NCBI RefSeq assembly: GCF_000741285.1
Contig: NZ_JGZE01000001.1
Span: forward strand, 248,001 to 312,000
Length of the DNA: 64,000 nt
Reading direction: 5' to 3'
DNA from: Bifidobacterium mongoliense DSM 21395
GTDB lineage: Bacteria > Actinomycetota > Actinomycetes > Actinomycetales > Bifidobacteriaceae
A program made the translations under genes and the position numbers. Below, piece by piece: positions 45,367 through 55,007 of the stretch (the first letter of the stretch is position 1; each line of letters starts with the position of its first letter). Below the pieces are notes generated by a model that saw only the letters and a program-made list of their open reading frames with translations, did no database searches and was not told where the DNA came from.

Positions 45367-46182
45367 ATGATGCGCATGCAGACACCATCCGGCGACCGAT
45401 ACCACGCTCGCGAGGGCGAGGGGAGTGTCACGGCGAAGGCCGGGACACATGGTCTGTCCAACCTGCGGGTGAAGATCATCGGCTACGTGTTCATCGTGGT
45501 GGGCCTGTTCGGTTCGGCGATGCTCATCCCGTCCCTTGGCGTCGATGTGCGTCGCGCCTCGACCGGGTCCATGGCCGTCGCTCTGCTGTTCGAGGCGGCC
45601 TCCTGGTGCGCGGTGCCGCTGTTCGCCTGGCTCAACGTCGAGGCGGTGCGGCACACCTCGCATATCGGACGGTACGTGCTGCGGCTCCTGGCGCTTGCCG
45701 TCATCTGCGAAGTGCCGTATGACCTATCCACCAGCGGCAGCGTGGTGGATGTTCGTTCGCAGAATCCCGTCTGGGCCCTATGCATCAGCACGATCGTGCT
45801 GTGGATCTGCCGGCGCTATGCCGGCAGGCGCGACGCCGCGTCGTGGATCGTGCGCACCGCGGTGGTCCTGGCCGCCGGTCTCGATATGTACCTGTTCCAC
45901 ATCTACGTACGACAGACGCTTTTCCAGGGCGGAGTGCTCCTGCTCGGCTTCGCGTTGATCTTCTACGCACTCGGCGCACACGAGAATACGATGATGCTCG
46001 CGGGCGTCGCCTGGGGCATGAGCGGGCTGCTCCCGCCATCCATCGGCATGGTCGTGCTGCACTACCGCAACGGCACCCTGGGGTATCCACGGGATCGTCG
46101 GCACCGGTGGATCACCTGGTGCTTCTATGCGTTGTACCCCGGAGTGCTCCTCATCTTCGCTCTGGCGCGGCTTGCGATGTAG
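45367..46182 (+). CDS. TraX-like membrane protein
   Basis: Multi-pass protein of 271 residues. After about 35 polar residues the first helix follows LRVKIIGYVFIVVGLFGSAML, then VPLFAWLNVEAVRHTSHIGRYVLRLLALAVICEVPYDL (in parts), which matches the TraX family pattern in which F.F.V.EG and R.Y..RL...A..SE.PFDL are conserved. TraX acetylates F pilin in plasmid F, but chromosomal relatives have no known role. No conjugation genes are near. It follows malG by 40 bases on the same strand. ATG 45367 has no clear ribosome-binding site; start uncertain. Confidence 0.65.
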   Translation: MMRMQTPSGDRYHAREGEGSVTAKAGTHGLSNLRVKIIGYVFIVVGLFGSAMLIPSLGVDVRRASTGSMAVALLFEAASWCAVPLFAWLNVEAVRHTSHIGRYVLRLLALAVICEVPYDLSTSGSVVDVRSQNPVWALCISTIVLWICRRYAGRRDAASWIVRTAVVLAAGLDMYLFHIYVRQTLFQGGVLLLGFALIFYALGAHENTMMLAGVAWGMSGLLPPSIGMVVLHYRNGTLGYPRDRRHRWITWCFYALYPGVLLIFALARLAM

Positions 46183-46333
46183 CACCGCCGCTCCGGATGC
46201 GCCGCCGCTGCGCACCCTCAGCATGCCGTGCCCGGGGGAGACCGGCGAACGTATTCGAGACGAACCCTAGCATTCCCGCCTCACTTCTGTTAGGTTGGCT
46301 CTGTACTTTCCCAATGAATGGAGGCTGCTTACC

Positions 46334-47830
46334 GTGGTGGACCAACTCACACCCGACGCCGCGTCCGACATGGAGATGAGTCAGTATGTCACTGACCGCA
46401 CCCGTGTCAACGAGGATAAGATCAAGCGGGACGACGAGATCATCGAGCAGTTCGGCGAATACGGCTATGGCTGGCATGATTCCGACGCCGCCGGCGAGGC
46501 CGCGAAGAAGGGCATCGACGAGGACGTGGTCCGCGCCATATCGGCCGACAAGGGCGAACCCCAGTGGATGCTCGATTTCCGGCTCAAAGGCTATCGCGCT
46601 TTCCTCGACCAGCCGATGCCGGACTGGGGCGTGGATCTGTCGGAATTCCACGCCGAGGATTTCAAGTACTACGTCAAGCCCCTGAACAAGCAGGCGGCGA
46701 CGTGGGAGGACCTGCCCGACGACATCCGCACGACCTACGACCGGCTGGGCATCCCCGAGGCCGAGAAGAAGCGCTTGGTCTCCGGCGTGGCGGCGCAGTA
46801 CGAATCCGAGGTCATCTACAACTCCATCCGCTCCGACCTCAAGGAGCAGGGCGTCATCTTCGTGGACACCGACACCGCGGTGCGCGAATACCCCGAACTC
46901 GTGAAGAAGTACTTCGCCACCGTGATCCCGGCCGATGACAACAAGTTCGCGGCGCTCAACACCGCCGCCTGGTCGGGCGGTTCGTTCGTCTACGTCCCCA
47001 AGGGCGTGCACGTCGACATTCCGTTGCAGGCATACTTCCGCATCAACACCCCGAACATGGGGCAGTTCGAGCGCACGCTGATCATCGCGGACGAAGGCTC
47101 GTACGTGCATTACGTCGAAGGCTGCACGGCCCCCATCTATGCGACCGATTCCCTGCATGCGGCCAACGTCGAGATCGTCGTGGAGAAGCACGCCCGCGTG
47201 CGCTACACGACGGTGCAGAACTGGTCGACCAACGTGTACAATCTGGTGACCCAGCGCGCCTACGTGCGTGAGGGCGGCACCATGGAGTGGATCGACGGCA
47301 ACATCGGGTCCAAGGCCACGATGAAGTACCCCTCGTGCATCCTCGCCGAGCCCTATGCCAAGGCCGAGACCATGTCCCTGGGCTTCGCCGGCGAAGGCCA
47401 GTATCAGGACACCGGCGCCAAGATGATCCATCTCGCGCCCCACACCAGCTCCACCATCGTGTCCAAGTCGATCTCCCGTATGGGAGGCCGCGCGGCTTAC
47501 CGCGGGCTGGTCAAGGTCATCAAGGGCGCCAAGGGGTCGAGCTCCTCCGTCGTCTGCGACGCGCTGTTGGTCGACGAGTACTCGCGTTCGGACACCTATC
47601 CGCATGTGGATGTGCGTGAGGACGACGTGTCGATGGCCCACGAGGCCACCGTCTCCAAGGTCTCCGAGGACCAGCTGTTCTACCTCATGAGCCGTGGCCT
47701 GGAGGAGAAGGAGGCCATGGGCATGATCGTGCGCGGTTTCGTCGAGCCGATCAGCCGTGAGCTGCCCATGGAGTACGCGTTGGAGCTCAATCGTCTTGTC
47801 GAACTGCAAATGGAAGGATCGGTGGGCTGA
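46334..47830 (+). CDS. sufB: Fe-S cluster assembly scaffold SufB
   Basis: Scaffold subunit of the SufBCD complex, 498 residues. Conserved stretches: [71 protein letters not shown] (a Cys in the cluster-assembly region), [14 protein letters not shown] and [21 protein letters not shown]. The C-terminal [26 protein letters not shown] is shared with SufD. GTG 46334 is preferred because GGAGG lies 9 bases upstream (46320-46324). First gene of sufBDCSUT, all closely spaced. Confidence 0.95.
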   Translation: MVDQLTPDAASDMEMSQYVTDRTRVNEDKIKRDDEIIEQFGEYGYGWHDSDAAGEAAKKGIDEDVVRAISADKGEPQWMLDFRLKGYRAFLDQPMPDWGVDLSEFHAEDFKYYVKPLNKQAATWEDLPDDIRTTYDRLGIPEAEKKRLVSGVAAQYESEVIYNSIRSDLKEQGVIFVDTDTAVREYPELVKKYFATVIPADDNKFAALNTAAWSGGSFVYVPKGVHVDIPLQAYFRINTPNMGQFERTLIIADEGSYVHYVEGCTAPIYATDSLHAANVEIVVEKHARVRYTTVQNWSTNVYNLVTQRAYVREGGTMEWIDGNIGSKATMKYPSCILAEPYAKAETMSLGFAGEGQYQDTGAKMIHLAPHTSSTIVSKSISRMGGRAAYRGLVKVIKGAKGSSSSVVCDALLVDEYSRSDTYPHVDVREDDVSMAHEATVSKVSEDQLFYLMSRGLEEKEAMGMIVRGFVEPISRELPMEYALELNRLVELQMEGSVG

Positions 47831-47834
47831 ACCG

Positions 47835-49058
47835 ATGTCGCAGCAAGAAGTGAGGGTCCCAGTAGCGGATCCGAAGAATCCCTATGCCATGCCGGCGGCC
47901 ATGCCGTCGAGCGTGGATCGACAGCCGCGTTCCTTCGACGTGGATGATTTCACCGTGCCCCGGCCCAAGGACCCCGACTGGCGCTTTACGCCGATCGCAC
48001 GCATGGAGGAGTTCTTCCAGGTCTTCCAGGCCAGCGCGGCGACCACCGTCACGGTGAGCAACATCGACGGCACGGCCGTGGACCCGGAGCGGGTCCGTGT
48101 CGGTGATGTCGAGATGGGTGCCGAACCGACAGGTACGGTGCTCGCCCCAAGCGATCGTGCGGCCGTCGTGCAGTGGCACAGCGCCCGGCATGCGGTGACG
48201 GTCGCCATGTCCGGCGAACTCGACCAACCGGTCCTCGTCAAGATCCACGGCAACGGACTTGATCTCGACGCCGTGCATCTGGTCATCACCGCGGCAGCGG
48301 ACACCCATGCCGACATCGTCGTGGAGCACGACGGGCTGGCGCGTCTGGCCGAAGGCGTCGAGATATCCACCGGCCGGCACAGCCAGGTCTCCACGACCTT
48401 CATCCAGGAGTGGGAACAAGGTTCGAAGCACGTGGGCAACCAACGCATCCATGTCGGTGAAGGCGCCTCGTTGCGTCATTCCGTCGTGACTCTAGGTGGC
48501 GACGTCGTGCGCATCCGTATGGATCAGGACTTCGGCGGCGAGGAGGGCGACCTCAACATGCTCGGCATCTACTTCGTGGATCCCGGCGAGCATATCGAGC
48601 ATCGCACCATGGTGGTCCACAACCACCCCGCATGCAAGTCACGCGTCGTGTACAAGGGCGCCCTCGACGGCAAGGGCGCGCACGCCACTTGGGTCGGCAA
48701 CGCACTCATCGAACCGAACGCACCCGGCACCGACTCCTACGAACTCAACCGCAACCTCGTGCTCACGCCCGGGGCCGTGGCCGACTCCGAGCCGAATCTG
48801 GAGATCGAGAACGGCGACATCGTGGGCGCCGGCCATGCCAGCTCGGTGGGTCGGTTCGATGACGAGGAGCTGTTCTACCTGCAGTCCCGGGGCATCCCCG
48901 AGATCGAGGCGCGCAAGCTCGTCGTACGCGGATTCTTCGGCGAACTCGTCGAGGAGATCGGCGTGCCCGCCATATCCGGTCACCTCATGAAGGTGATCGA
49001 CCGCCGCCTGTCGCGCGGAGAGAATGAAGCCATGCAGCATGTACTGGAGGAGAAGTAA
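47835..49058 (+). CDS. sufD: Fe-S cluster assembly protein SufD
   Basis: SufB paralogue and partner, 407 residues. Visible marks: RSFDVDDFTVPRPKDPDWRFTPI, MDQDFGGEEGDLNMLGIYF, EHIEHRTMVVHNHPACKSRVVYKGAL, and the common C-terminus HASSVGRFDDEELFYLQSRGIPE. Its His in HNHPA corresponds to the residue implicated in SufBD cluster formation. It starts 4 bases after sufB. Same operon. Confidence 0.94.
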   Translation: MSQQEVRVPVADPKNPYAMPAAMPSSVDRQPRSFDVDDFTVPRPKDPDWRFTPIARMEEFFQVFQASAATTVTVSNIDGTAVDPERVRVGDVEMGAEPTGTVLAPSDRAAVVQWHSARHAVTVAMSGELDQPVLVKIHGNGLDLDAVHLVITAAADTHADIVVEHDGLARLAEGVEISTGRHSQVSTTFIQEWEQGSKHVGNQRIHVGEGASLRHSVVTLGGDVVRIRMDQDFGGEEGDLNMLGIYFVDPGEHIEHRTMVVHNHPACKSRVVYKGALDGKGAHATWVGNALIEPNAPGTDSYELNRNLVLTPGAVADSEPNLEIENGDIVGAGHASSVGRFDDEELFYLQSRGIPEIEARKLVVRGFFGELVEEIGVPAISGHLMKVIDRRLSRGENEAMQHVLEEK

Positions 49059-49060
49059 CG

Positions 49061-49840
49061 ATGTCGACATTGGAAATCAAGGATCTCTACGCTTCGGTGG
49101 AGACCAAAGAAGGACGCAAGCAGATCCTCAAGGGCGCGAACCTCGTCGTCAATTCGAACGAGACGCACGCCATCATGGGGCCCAACGGCTCGGGTAAATC
49201 CACGCTGGCGTACACGCTGGCCGGCCACCCCAAGTACATCGTCGACTCCGGTCAGGCCCTGCTCGACGGCAAGGACCTGCTCACCATGACGCCCGACGAG
49301 CGCGCCCGCACGGGCCTGTTCCTGGCCATGCAGTACCCGGTCGAGGTTCCCGGCGTGTCCATGACCAACTTCCTGCGCACCTCGAAGACCGAAGTCGACG
49401 GCAAGGCTCCGGCCCTGCGGCAGTGGTCCAAGGAACTGAACTCCGCCATGAAGCGGCTGCGCATGGATGCGAAGTTCGCGTCCCGTTCCGTCAACGAAGG
49501 CTTCTCCGGCGGCGAGAAGAAGCGTGCCGAAGTACTGCAGCTCGAGCTGCTCAAGCCCAAGTTCGCGGTGCTTGACGAGACCGATTCCGGTCTGGACGTG
49601 GACGCGCTGCGCATCGTCTCCGAAGGCGTCAACCGCGCCAAGGAGAACACCGGCCTGGGGCTGCTGCTCATCACGCACTACACCCGCATCCTCAAGTACA
49701 TCAAGCCCGACGTCGTCCATGTCTTCGCGGGCGGCAAATTCGTCAAGACGGGTGGGCCGGAACTCGCGGACGAACTCGAGGCCACCGGCTACGACCAGTA
49801 CCTGCCGGAGGGCGCCAACTCCGAATCCGCGTTGGCGTAA
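49061..49840 (+). CDS. sufC: Fe-S cluster assembly ATPase SufC
   Basis: ABC-type ATPase driving SufBCD, 259 residues. Walker A MGPNGSGKSTLAYTLAG, the Q-loop QYPVEVPGVSM, the SufC-type signature NEGFSGGEKKRAEVLQL, Walker B FAVLDETDSGLDVDAL and H-loop ITHYTRIL are all present. AGGAG lies 8 bases before ATG 49061. Starts 2 bases after sufD. Confidence 0.97.
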   Translation: MSTLEIKDLYASVETKEGRKQILKGANLVVNSNETHAIMGPNGSGKSTLAYTLAGHPKYIVDSGQALLDGKDLLTMTPDERARTGLFLAMQYPVEVPGVSMTNFLRTSKTEVDGKAPALRQWSKELNSAMKRLRMDAKFASRSVNEGFSGGEKKRAEVLQLELLKPKFAVLDETDSGLDVDALRIVSEGVNRAKENTGLGLLLITHYTRILKYIKPDVVHVFAGGKFVKTGGPELADELEATGYDQYLPEGANSESALA

Positions 49841-49855
49841 CGGGGGTATCGGCTT

Positions 49856-51127
49856 ATGGACGATTTCGAGACGATACGGGAGCAGTTCCCGATCCTGCAT
49901 CAACGCATCCACGGACATCCGCTGGTGTATCTCGATTCGGCGGCGACCTCGCAGAAACCGGACGCCGTGATCGAATCCGAGCGGCGGTTCTACGAGACCA
50001 TCAACGCCGGCGTCCATCGTGGCGCCCATGAGCTCGCCGCGCGCAGCACGGTCGCATTCGAGGATGCCCGCGCCAAGGTCGCACGTCTCGTGGGTGCCGA
50101 CGCCGAGCCGGACCATGAGGAGATCGTCGTGACCTCAGGGGCCACGGCCGCGTTGAACCTGCTGGCCACGGCCTTCGGCAATGCCTCGCAAGGCCGTGGG
50201 GGAGACGCCGCGCGTCGTTTCGCGTTGGGTCCCGGCGACGGCATCGTCGTCTCCGAAGCCGAACACCATTCGGTGCTGCTGCCCTTCCAGGAGCTTGCGG
50301 CACGCACCGGCGCCGACCTCACGTGGTTCGGCCTGCACGAGGACGGGCGCATCCGTACCGAGGACGCCGACGAGGTCATCACGCCACGCACGAAAGTCGT
50401 GGCCATCACGCACGTTTCGAATGTGACGGGAGCGATCACCGACATCGCCCCCGTGGTCAGGCGCGCCCACGAGGTCGGAGCACTGGTCGTCCTCGATGCC
50501 TGCCAGTCGGTGCCTCATCTGCCTGTTGATCTGCATGCGCTCGGTGTCGACTTCGCGGCATGGAGCGCACACAAGATGTACGGCCCTACGGGTGCAGGCT
50601 TCCTCTATGGGCGTCGAGAGTTGCTGGAGGCCCTGCCGCCGGCGAATTTCGGGGGATCCATGGTAGAACTCGCGTGGATGGACCGACCGGCCCAGTACAT
50701 GGCCCCGCCTGCCCGCTTCGAGGCTGGCACGCAGCCGGTCGCCCAGGTGATCGCCTCCGGCGCGGCCGCGGATTGGATGCGCGGCATCGGCATGGACCGG
50801 ATCGCGCGGCACGAGCGGGCGAATGCAGCCGTACTGCTGGGGCTCAATGACATCGATGGCGTACGTGTGCTCGGACCGACCGATACGACGGATCGCATCG
50901 GCACCGTCTCGTTCGACGTGGACGGCGTGCATCCCCACGATGTGGGCCAGTTCCTCGACGCCCGCGGCATTGCGGTGCGCGTGGGGCATCACTGCGCGCA
51001 GCCCGTGCACCGGCACTTCGGACTCTTCGCCTCCAACAGGGCGTCCTGCGGGGTGTACACGACGACGGACGAGGCCCGGGCGCTGCTTGAGGCCGTAGCC
51101 AAGGTAAGGGACTTCTTCAAGGCATAG
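49856..51127 (+). CDS. sufS: Cysteine desulfurase SufS
   Basis: PLP enzyme that removes sulfur from cysteine and passes it to SufU, 423 residues. VYLDSAATSQKPDAVI, NAGVHRGAHELAARST, SEAEHHSVLLPFQELA, DACQSVPHLPVDL and the PLP lysine in AAWSAHKMYGPTG (residue 240) identify the type II desulfurase. The persulfide cysteine fits GHHCAQPVHRHFG. It sits between sufC and sufU in the usual Gram-positive order. Confidence 0.95.
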   Translation: MDDFETIREQFPILHQRIHGHPLVYLDSAATSQKPDAVIESERRFYETINAGVHRGAHELAARSTVAFEDARAKVARLVGADAEPDHEEIVVTSGATAALNLLATAFGNASQGRGGDAARRFALGPGDGIVVSEAEHHSVLLPFQELAARTGADLTWFGLHEDGRIRTEDADEVITPRTKVVAITHVSNVTGAITDIAPVVRRAHEVGALVVLDACQSVPHLPVDLHALGVDFAAWSAHKMYGPTGAGFLYGRRELLEALPPANFGGSMVELAWMDRPAQYMAPPARFEAGTQPVAQVIASGAAADWMRGIGMDRIARHERANAAVLLGLNDIDGVRVLGPTDTTDRIGTVSFDVDGVHPHDVGQFLDARGIAVRVGHHCAQPVHRHFGLFASNRASCGVYTTTDEARALLEAVAKVRDFFKA

Positions 51128-51129
51128 AC

Positions 51130-51804
51130 ATGAACGATTTCGATATGAGCGACCAGGCCCTCGAGCAGATGTACCAGGAGGTGATCCTCGACGCCTCGCG
51201 GCACCCGCACGGGCGGACGTCGCTGACGCCGGATGCCGCGGAGGCCGGCGCCGCGACCGGCACGAGTACCGTGCTCGCCTCCCATGCATCCTGCAGCGCC
51301 GGGCGGTCCCATCAGTTCAATCCGACGTGCGGCGACGAGGTGACCGTCCACGTCGAGGTCGGCCACGAGGAGCCGAGGCGGATCGAGCGTCTGGTCTGGG
51401 ATGGCCAGGGCTGTTCGATCTCCCAGGCGAGCCTGTCGATGATGACCGACATGGTCAACGGGCAAACGGTCGATGACGCCATGGCGTCATTCGCCGTGTT
51501 CCGACGCCTCATGCAGTCACGAGGGGCGGGGTTGGACGACGACAAGGACAACGACATCCTCGGCGACGCAACGGCATTCCAAGGGGTGTCCCGCTATCCC
51601 ATGCGCATCAAGTGCGCGCTGCTCGGCTGGGAGGGTCTCAAGGATTCCCTGGCCAATGCGCTTGCGCAGGACGGTGCGACCATGGGTGGATCGAACGACG
51701 CCGGACGGGGCAAGACCCCGCCGGACAATGCCGCCGGGGCAACCGACAATCAGACAAGCGACAATCAGGTAACCGACAACGCGGCTAGCGACAGCGAGGC
51801 ATGA
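51130..51804 (+). CDS. sufU: Zinc-dependent sulfurtransferase SufU
   Basis: Sulfur acceptor for SufS, 224 residues, longer than the usual 145-160. The three zinc cysteines are in NPTCGDEV, GQGCSISQAS and RIKCALLGWE. Two features are extra: about 25 Ala/Ser/Thr-rich residues before the first cysteine motif (with an additional Cys in HASCSAGRSH), and a polar tail of about 45 residues with repeated DN(Q)xxDN. The first is at the position where short SufU has a compact loop. Starts 2 bases after sufS. Confidence 0.92.
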   Translation: MNDFDMSDQALEQMYQEVILDASRHPHGRTSLTPDAAEAGAATGTSTVLASHASCSAGRSHQFNPTCGDEVTVHVEVGHEEPRRIERLVWDGQGCSISQASLSMMTDMVNGQTVDDAMASFAVFRRLMQSRGAGLDDDKDNDILGDATAFQGVSRYPMRIKCALLGWEGLKDSLANALAQDGATMGGSNDAGRGKTPPDNAAGATDNQTSDNQVTDNAASDSEA

Positions 51805-51805
51805 G

Positions 51806-52372
51806 ATGAGCACGAACGACAATCTGGTACCGGAACCGCAATCCTCGATCTTCGACTCCGTGAACAAGGCCGTGGGCGACAGCAAGACCGCGCGGCAGAT
51901 CTTCGCCAATCCGCAGCTCGCAGGCACGCTGTCGGAACCGAACGCCTCGTCCGACGTGGCACCGGGGAGCAGTGTGTCCGGCCTCACGGGCCCGGACGCC
52001 CATGAGGAGGGCGGGATACCGATCAAGGCCGTCGATGACATCGGGCGGGCGACCGCCGAGGACGTCAAGGAGGCCCTGCATCAGGTCATCGACCCCGAGC
52101 TGGGCATCGACGTCGTCGATCTGGGGCTCGTCTACGGCATCGAGATCGACGAGCAGGGCCGTGCCATCATCGCCATGACCCTCACCACGCCGACGTGCCC
52201 GCTGACCGAACTGCTTGAGGATGAATGCGCCAGCACCTTGGCGGGATTGGTCGAGGAGTTCCGCATCGACTGGACGTGGGACCCGATATGGACGGTTGAC
52301 ATGATCACGCCCGACGGACGCGAACAGCTGGCCGCCATCGGCTTCAATCTCGAGAACATGCCGAAGTACTGA
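51806..52372 (+). CDS. sufT: Metal-sulfur cluster assembly factor SufT (DUF59/MIP18 family)
   Basis: Accessory Fe-S maturation factor of 188 residues. The DUF59 domain begins near residue 85: ATAEDVKEALHQVIDPELGIDVVDLGLVYGI, then ITLTTPTCPLTELLEDE-like AMTLTTPTCPLTELLEDE with the reactive Cys, and WTWDPIWTVDMITPDGREQL. The first 80 residues are a polar, probably disordered extension not needed in short relatives. ATG 51806 lies 1 base after the sufU stop. Last gene of the SUF operon, followed by a strong hairpin. Confidence 0.92.
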   Translation: MSTNDNLVPEPQSSIFDSVNKAVGDSKTARQIFANPQLAGTLSEPNASSDVAPGSSVSGLTGPDAHEEGGIPIKAVDDIGRATAEDVKEALHQVIDPELGIDVVDLGLVYGIEIDEQGRAIIAMTLTTPTCPLTELLEDECASTLAGLVEEFRIDWTWDPIWTVDMITPDGREQLAAIGFNLENMPKY

Positions 52373-52438
52373 ACCGTGCGCGCATGATCCGCTGCGGCGC
52401 ATGATGGCGCTGCAGTTGACCGGCATGCCGCCCGATAT

Positions 52439-52478
52439 GCGGTGACCCCCGATATCCGTTGATATCGGGGGTCACCGC
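52439..52478. terminator. Bidirectional terminator between sufT and glgC
   Basis: Perfect 18-bp stem (GCGGTGACCCCCGATATC and its complement) with a CGTT loop, in the gap between two convergent genes. No T-run in either direction, but the length is decisive. Confidence 0.75.
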
Positions 52479-52514
52479 TATGTGGCACTCCATCACCGGG
52501 TGCGCGCAGACCGA

Positions 52515-53762
52515 TCAGTCATCGACGATCGTGCTCTTGGGGACCACCGTGATGCCATCGGGGGTCACGGTGAAACCGCGTGCCAGATCGTGCTCGGTGT
52601 CGATGCCGACAGTCGAGTTCTCGGTGAGCACGACGTTCTTGTCCAAAATCGCCTTGTAGACGCGCGCGCGGCGGTTGACCACGACGTTGTCGAACAGCAC
52701 CGAATCCACGACCTGAGCCCAGGAGTGGATGCGAACGTTGGGGGAGAGGACCGAGTGGTGCACCTCGCCACCCGAGACGATGACGCCGTTGGAGACGATC
52801 GAATCGGTGGCGTGCCCCAGACGGTCACGCCCGGCGTGGACGAACTTGGCCGGGGGCAGATTGCCGGACATGGTGTAAATCGGCCATTCCTGGTTGTACA
52901 GGTTGAACTCGGGAGTATAGGCGATGAGGTCCATATGGGCGTCGTAGAACTGCTTGATGGTCCCTACATCACGCCAATAGGCGTGATCGGTGGGCGTCGA
53001 GCCGGGGACCTCGTTCGAGTTGAAGTCGTAGACGCCGGCCTCGTGCCGTGCGGCGAAGTAGGGGGCGATGTCGCCGCCCATGTCGTGCTTGGTGTTGTCC
53101 GACTTCCCGTCGATCGCCAGCGCCGCGAAGAGCGCATCCGTATTCGCCACGTAATTGCCCATCGAGGCCAGGATCTGGTCCGGGGAACCGGGAAGCCCGT
53201 CGGTCGTCTTGGGCTTCTCCTTGAACGTGCGGATCATGTCGGGATGCTCCGGATCCACGTCGACGACCCCGAACTGATCCGATTGCGACAACGGCTGTCG
53301 GATGCCGGCGACCGTGAATTCGGCACCCGAATCGATGTGCTGCTGCACCATCTGGCCGAAGTCCATGCGGTAGACATGATCCGCCCCCACGATCACCACG
53401 ATGTCGGGACGTTCGTCCTCGATGATGTTCACCGTCTGGTAGATCGCATCCGCGGAGCCCAGGTACCAGTGCTTGCCGAGCCGCTGCTGTGCGGGGACGG
53501 GGGATACGTATTGGTTCATCAACGGGGAGAACCGCCAGACGCGGGAGATGTGCCGGTCGAGGGAATGCGATTTGTATTGGGTGAGCACCACGATCTTGGA
53601 ATACCCGGAATTGACCAGATTGCTCAGCGGGAAATCGACCAGCCGGAACACTCCGCCGAACGGCACCGCGGGCTTGGCGCGATCTCTGGTCAGGGGCATG
53701 AGACGGGTCCCCTCGCCGCCTGCAAGCACGATTGACAATATCTTGGGGGTCTTCTTCGCCAT
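52515..53762 (-). CDS. glgC: Glucose-1-phosphate adenylyltransferase
   Basis: Makes ADP-glucose, the committed step of glycogen synthesis. The 415-residue protein has the nucleotidyltransferase start [37 protein letters not shown], the GTADA-like motif [19 protein letters not shown] and, in the second half, a left-handed beta helix ([30 protein letters not shown]). GAGAGGAG precedes ATG 53762. Stands alone on the minus strand. Confidence 0.95.
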   Translation of the reverse strand: MAKKTPKILSIVLAGGEGTRLMPLTRDRAKPAVPFGGVFRLVDFPLSNLVNSGYSKIVVLTQYKSHSLDRHISRVWRFSPLMNQYVSPVPAQQRLGKHWYLGSADAIYQTVNIIEDERPDIVVIVGADHVYRMDFGQMVQQHIDSGAEFTVAGIRQPLSQSDQFGVVDVDPEHPDMIRTFKEKPKTTDGLPGSPDQILASMGNYVANTDALFAALAIDGKSDNTKHDMGGDIAPYFAARHEAGVYDFNSNEVPGSTPTDHAYWRDVGTIKQFYDAHMDLIAYTPEFNLYNQEWPIYTMSGNLPPAKFVHAGRDRLGHATDSIVSNGVIVSGGEVHHSVLSPNVRIHSWAQVVDSVLFDNVVVNRRARVYKAILDKNVVLTENSTVGIDTEHDLARGFTVTPDGITVVPKSTIVDD

Positions 53763-53916
53763 CGGAACTCCTCTCTGTAGAGCGTCTTACGACACCGTAT
53801 GGTCACCACGTCCCGCTTCGTCGCGGACCGTCGCTATGACCATGATGGCACAGAATCAGCGACACGCAAGGTGCGACACCTGGCCGGGCGAGGTTCGCCG
53901 CCCCCCCCGGTCCTCC

Positions 53917-53944
53917 GTCCGACTGCATACGTATGCAGTCGGAC
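53917..53944. repeat. Perfect 28-bp palindrome
   Basis: A palindrome with no central loop, GTCCGACTGCATAC at 53917-53930 and its complement at 53931-53944, centre TAC/GTA. It lies upstream of glgC (start 53762) and 62 bases beyond the end of the methyltransferase gene. As RNA it would lose a few central pairs to form a loop and could act as a terminator for the methyltransferase; as DNA it could be a protein-binding site. Confidence 0.85.
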
Positions 53945-54006
53945 GCCCGGCACCACAGGGGTCCGCGCCCCCTCGCATCCACCGGGCGCGCAGGATGCGC
54001 CCGGGG

Positions 54007-54873
54007 TCAGTTCAGGCGTGTCGCATAGAAGGCCACGGCGCTCGAAGCGGCGACGTTGAGGCTGTCCACATCGTGGCTCATGGGGATCTTCACCGTGAGG
54101 TCGGCATGGGCGATCGTGTGATGCGACAGGCCATCGCCTTCGGTGCCGAAGATCATGGCGAGGCGCTCGATGTGCCCATCGGCATCGGGTGCGGTGCGCA
54201 ACCGGCGCACCAGGTCGTCCAGGGATACGGAATCGTCGTCAAGGGCCATGGCCGCTGTGGTGAAGCCCAGGCCGTGCAGCAGCGCAATGCCCGTGCGCGC
54301 CCAATCGTGGTCATGCTCCTGGCCGATGCGCGTCCAGGGGATCTGGAACACGGTGCCCATTGACACGCGTGCGGCGCGTCGGTACAGCGGATCGCCGCAT
54401 GAGGGTGTGACCAGCACCGCATCGACGTCGAGGGCGGCGGCGGATCGCATCAGCGCGCCGACGTTGGTGTGATCCACGATGTTCTCCATGATGGCCACAC
54501 GCCGCGCGCCCGCGCAGACCTGCGCCACCGAGGGCAGGGGCCAGCGCCGCATGGCGCTCAACGCGCCGCGATGCAAACGATATCCGGTCAGCGATTTCAG
54601 TTGCGACGACGTGGCGACGTACACCGGTATGTCCGGCCCCCAGCGATGCTCGATCCGCTCGAACATGGGTGCCATTCCGGGCAGCCAGGATTCCTCGACC
54701 AACAAGGACAGGGGTTCGCGATCGGCGGCCAGGGCCCGTTCGATCACCTTGGGCGATTCCGCGATGAATAATCCCCGTTCCGGCTCCAGGCGGTTGCGCA
54801 GCTGCAGTTCGGTGAGATTCGTATACGCCGCCACACGGTCGTCCTCGATCGACGCGATACGTATGAACTGCAT
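54007..54873 (-). CDS. TrmH-family (SpoU) RNA 2'-O-methyltransferase
   Basis: SPOUT-class methyltransferase of 288 residues that modifies ribose in tRNA or rRNA. An N-terminal substrate-binding part (ERGLFIAESPKVIERAL) is followed by the three SpoU motifs: MENIVDHTNVGALMRSAAAL, MIFGTEGDGLS and IPMSHDVDSLNVAASSAVAFY. The target nucleotide cannot be read. The frame is open to 55059, but ATG 54873 has GGAAGGA 9 bases upstream. tRNA-Leu lies just upstream on the same strand. Confidence 0.9.
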   Translation of the reverse strand: MQFIRIASIEDDRVAAYTNLTELQLRNRLEPERGLFIAESPKVIERALAADREPLSLLVEESWLPGMAPMFERIEHRWGPDIPVYVATSSQLKSLTGYRLHRGALSAMRRWPLPSVAQVCAGARRVAIMENIVDHTNVGALMRSAAALDVDAVLVTPSCGDPLYRRAARVSMGTVFQIPWTRIGQEHDHDWARTGIALLHGLGFTTAAMALDDDSVSLDDLVRRLRTAPDADGHIERLAMIFGTEGDGLSHHTIAHADLTVKIPMSHDVDSLNVAASSAVAFYATRLN

Positions 54874-54962
54874 GACGGCATTCCTTCCATATAGGCACGG
54901 GACTTCGGCGGCAGGGGCGGGACACCCGCCCGCCCACCGGACCGGCGGGTGTCCCAAGATAC

Positions 54963-54993
54963 GACAAAGCCCCTTGGAACAAGGGGCTTTGTC
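54963..54993 (-). terminator. Terminator of the tRNA-Leu gene
   Basis: Perfect 13-bp stem GACAAAGCCCCTT/AAGGGGCTTTGTC with a 5-base loop, 15 bases beyond the tRNA 3' end on the minus strand. Confidence 0.8.
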
Positions 54994-55007
54994 GACAATC
55001 TCTGTAG

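Noticed and set aside
45367-46182. Evidence of an integrated conjugative element from the TraX-like gene.
   Set aside because: No relaxase, coupling protein, integrase, direct repeats or base-composition change nearby; the flanks are core genes.
46285-46300. A TTAGGTTGGCT stretch before sufB resembling half of a DtxR/IdeR iron box.
   Set aside because: The second half is missing and the spacing is off by one base, so a chance match is likely. A motif scan against the genome would decide it.
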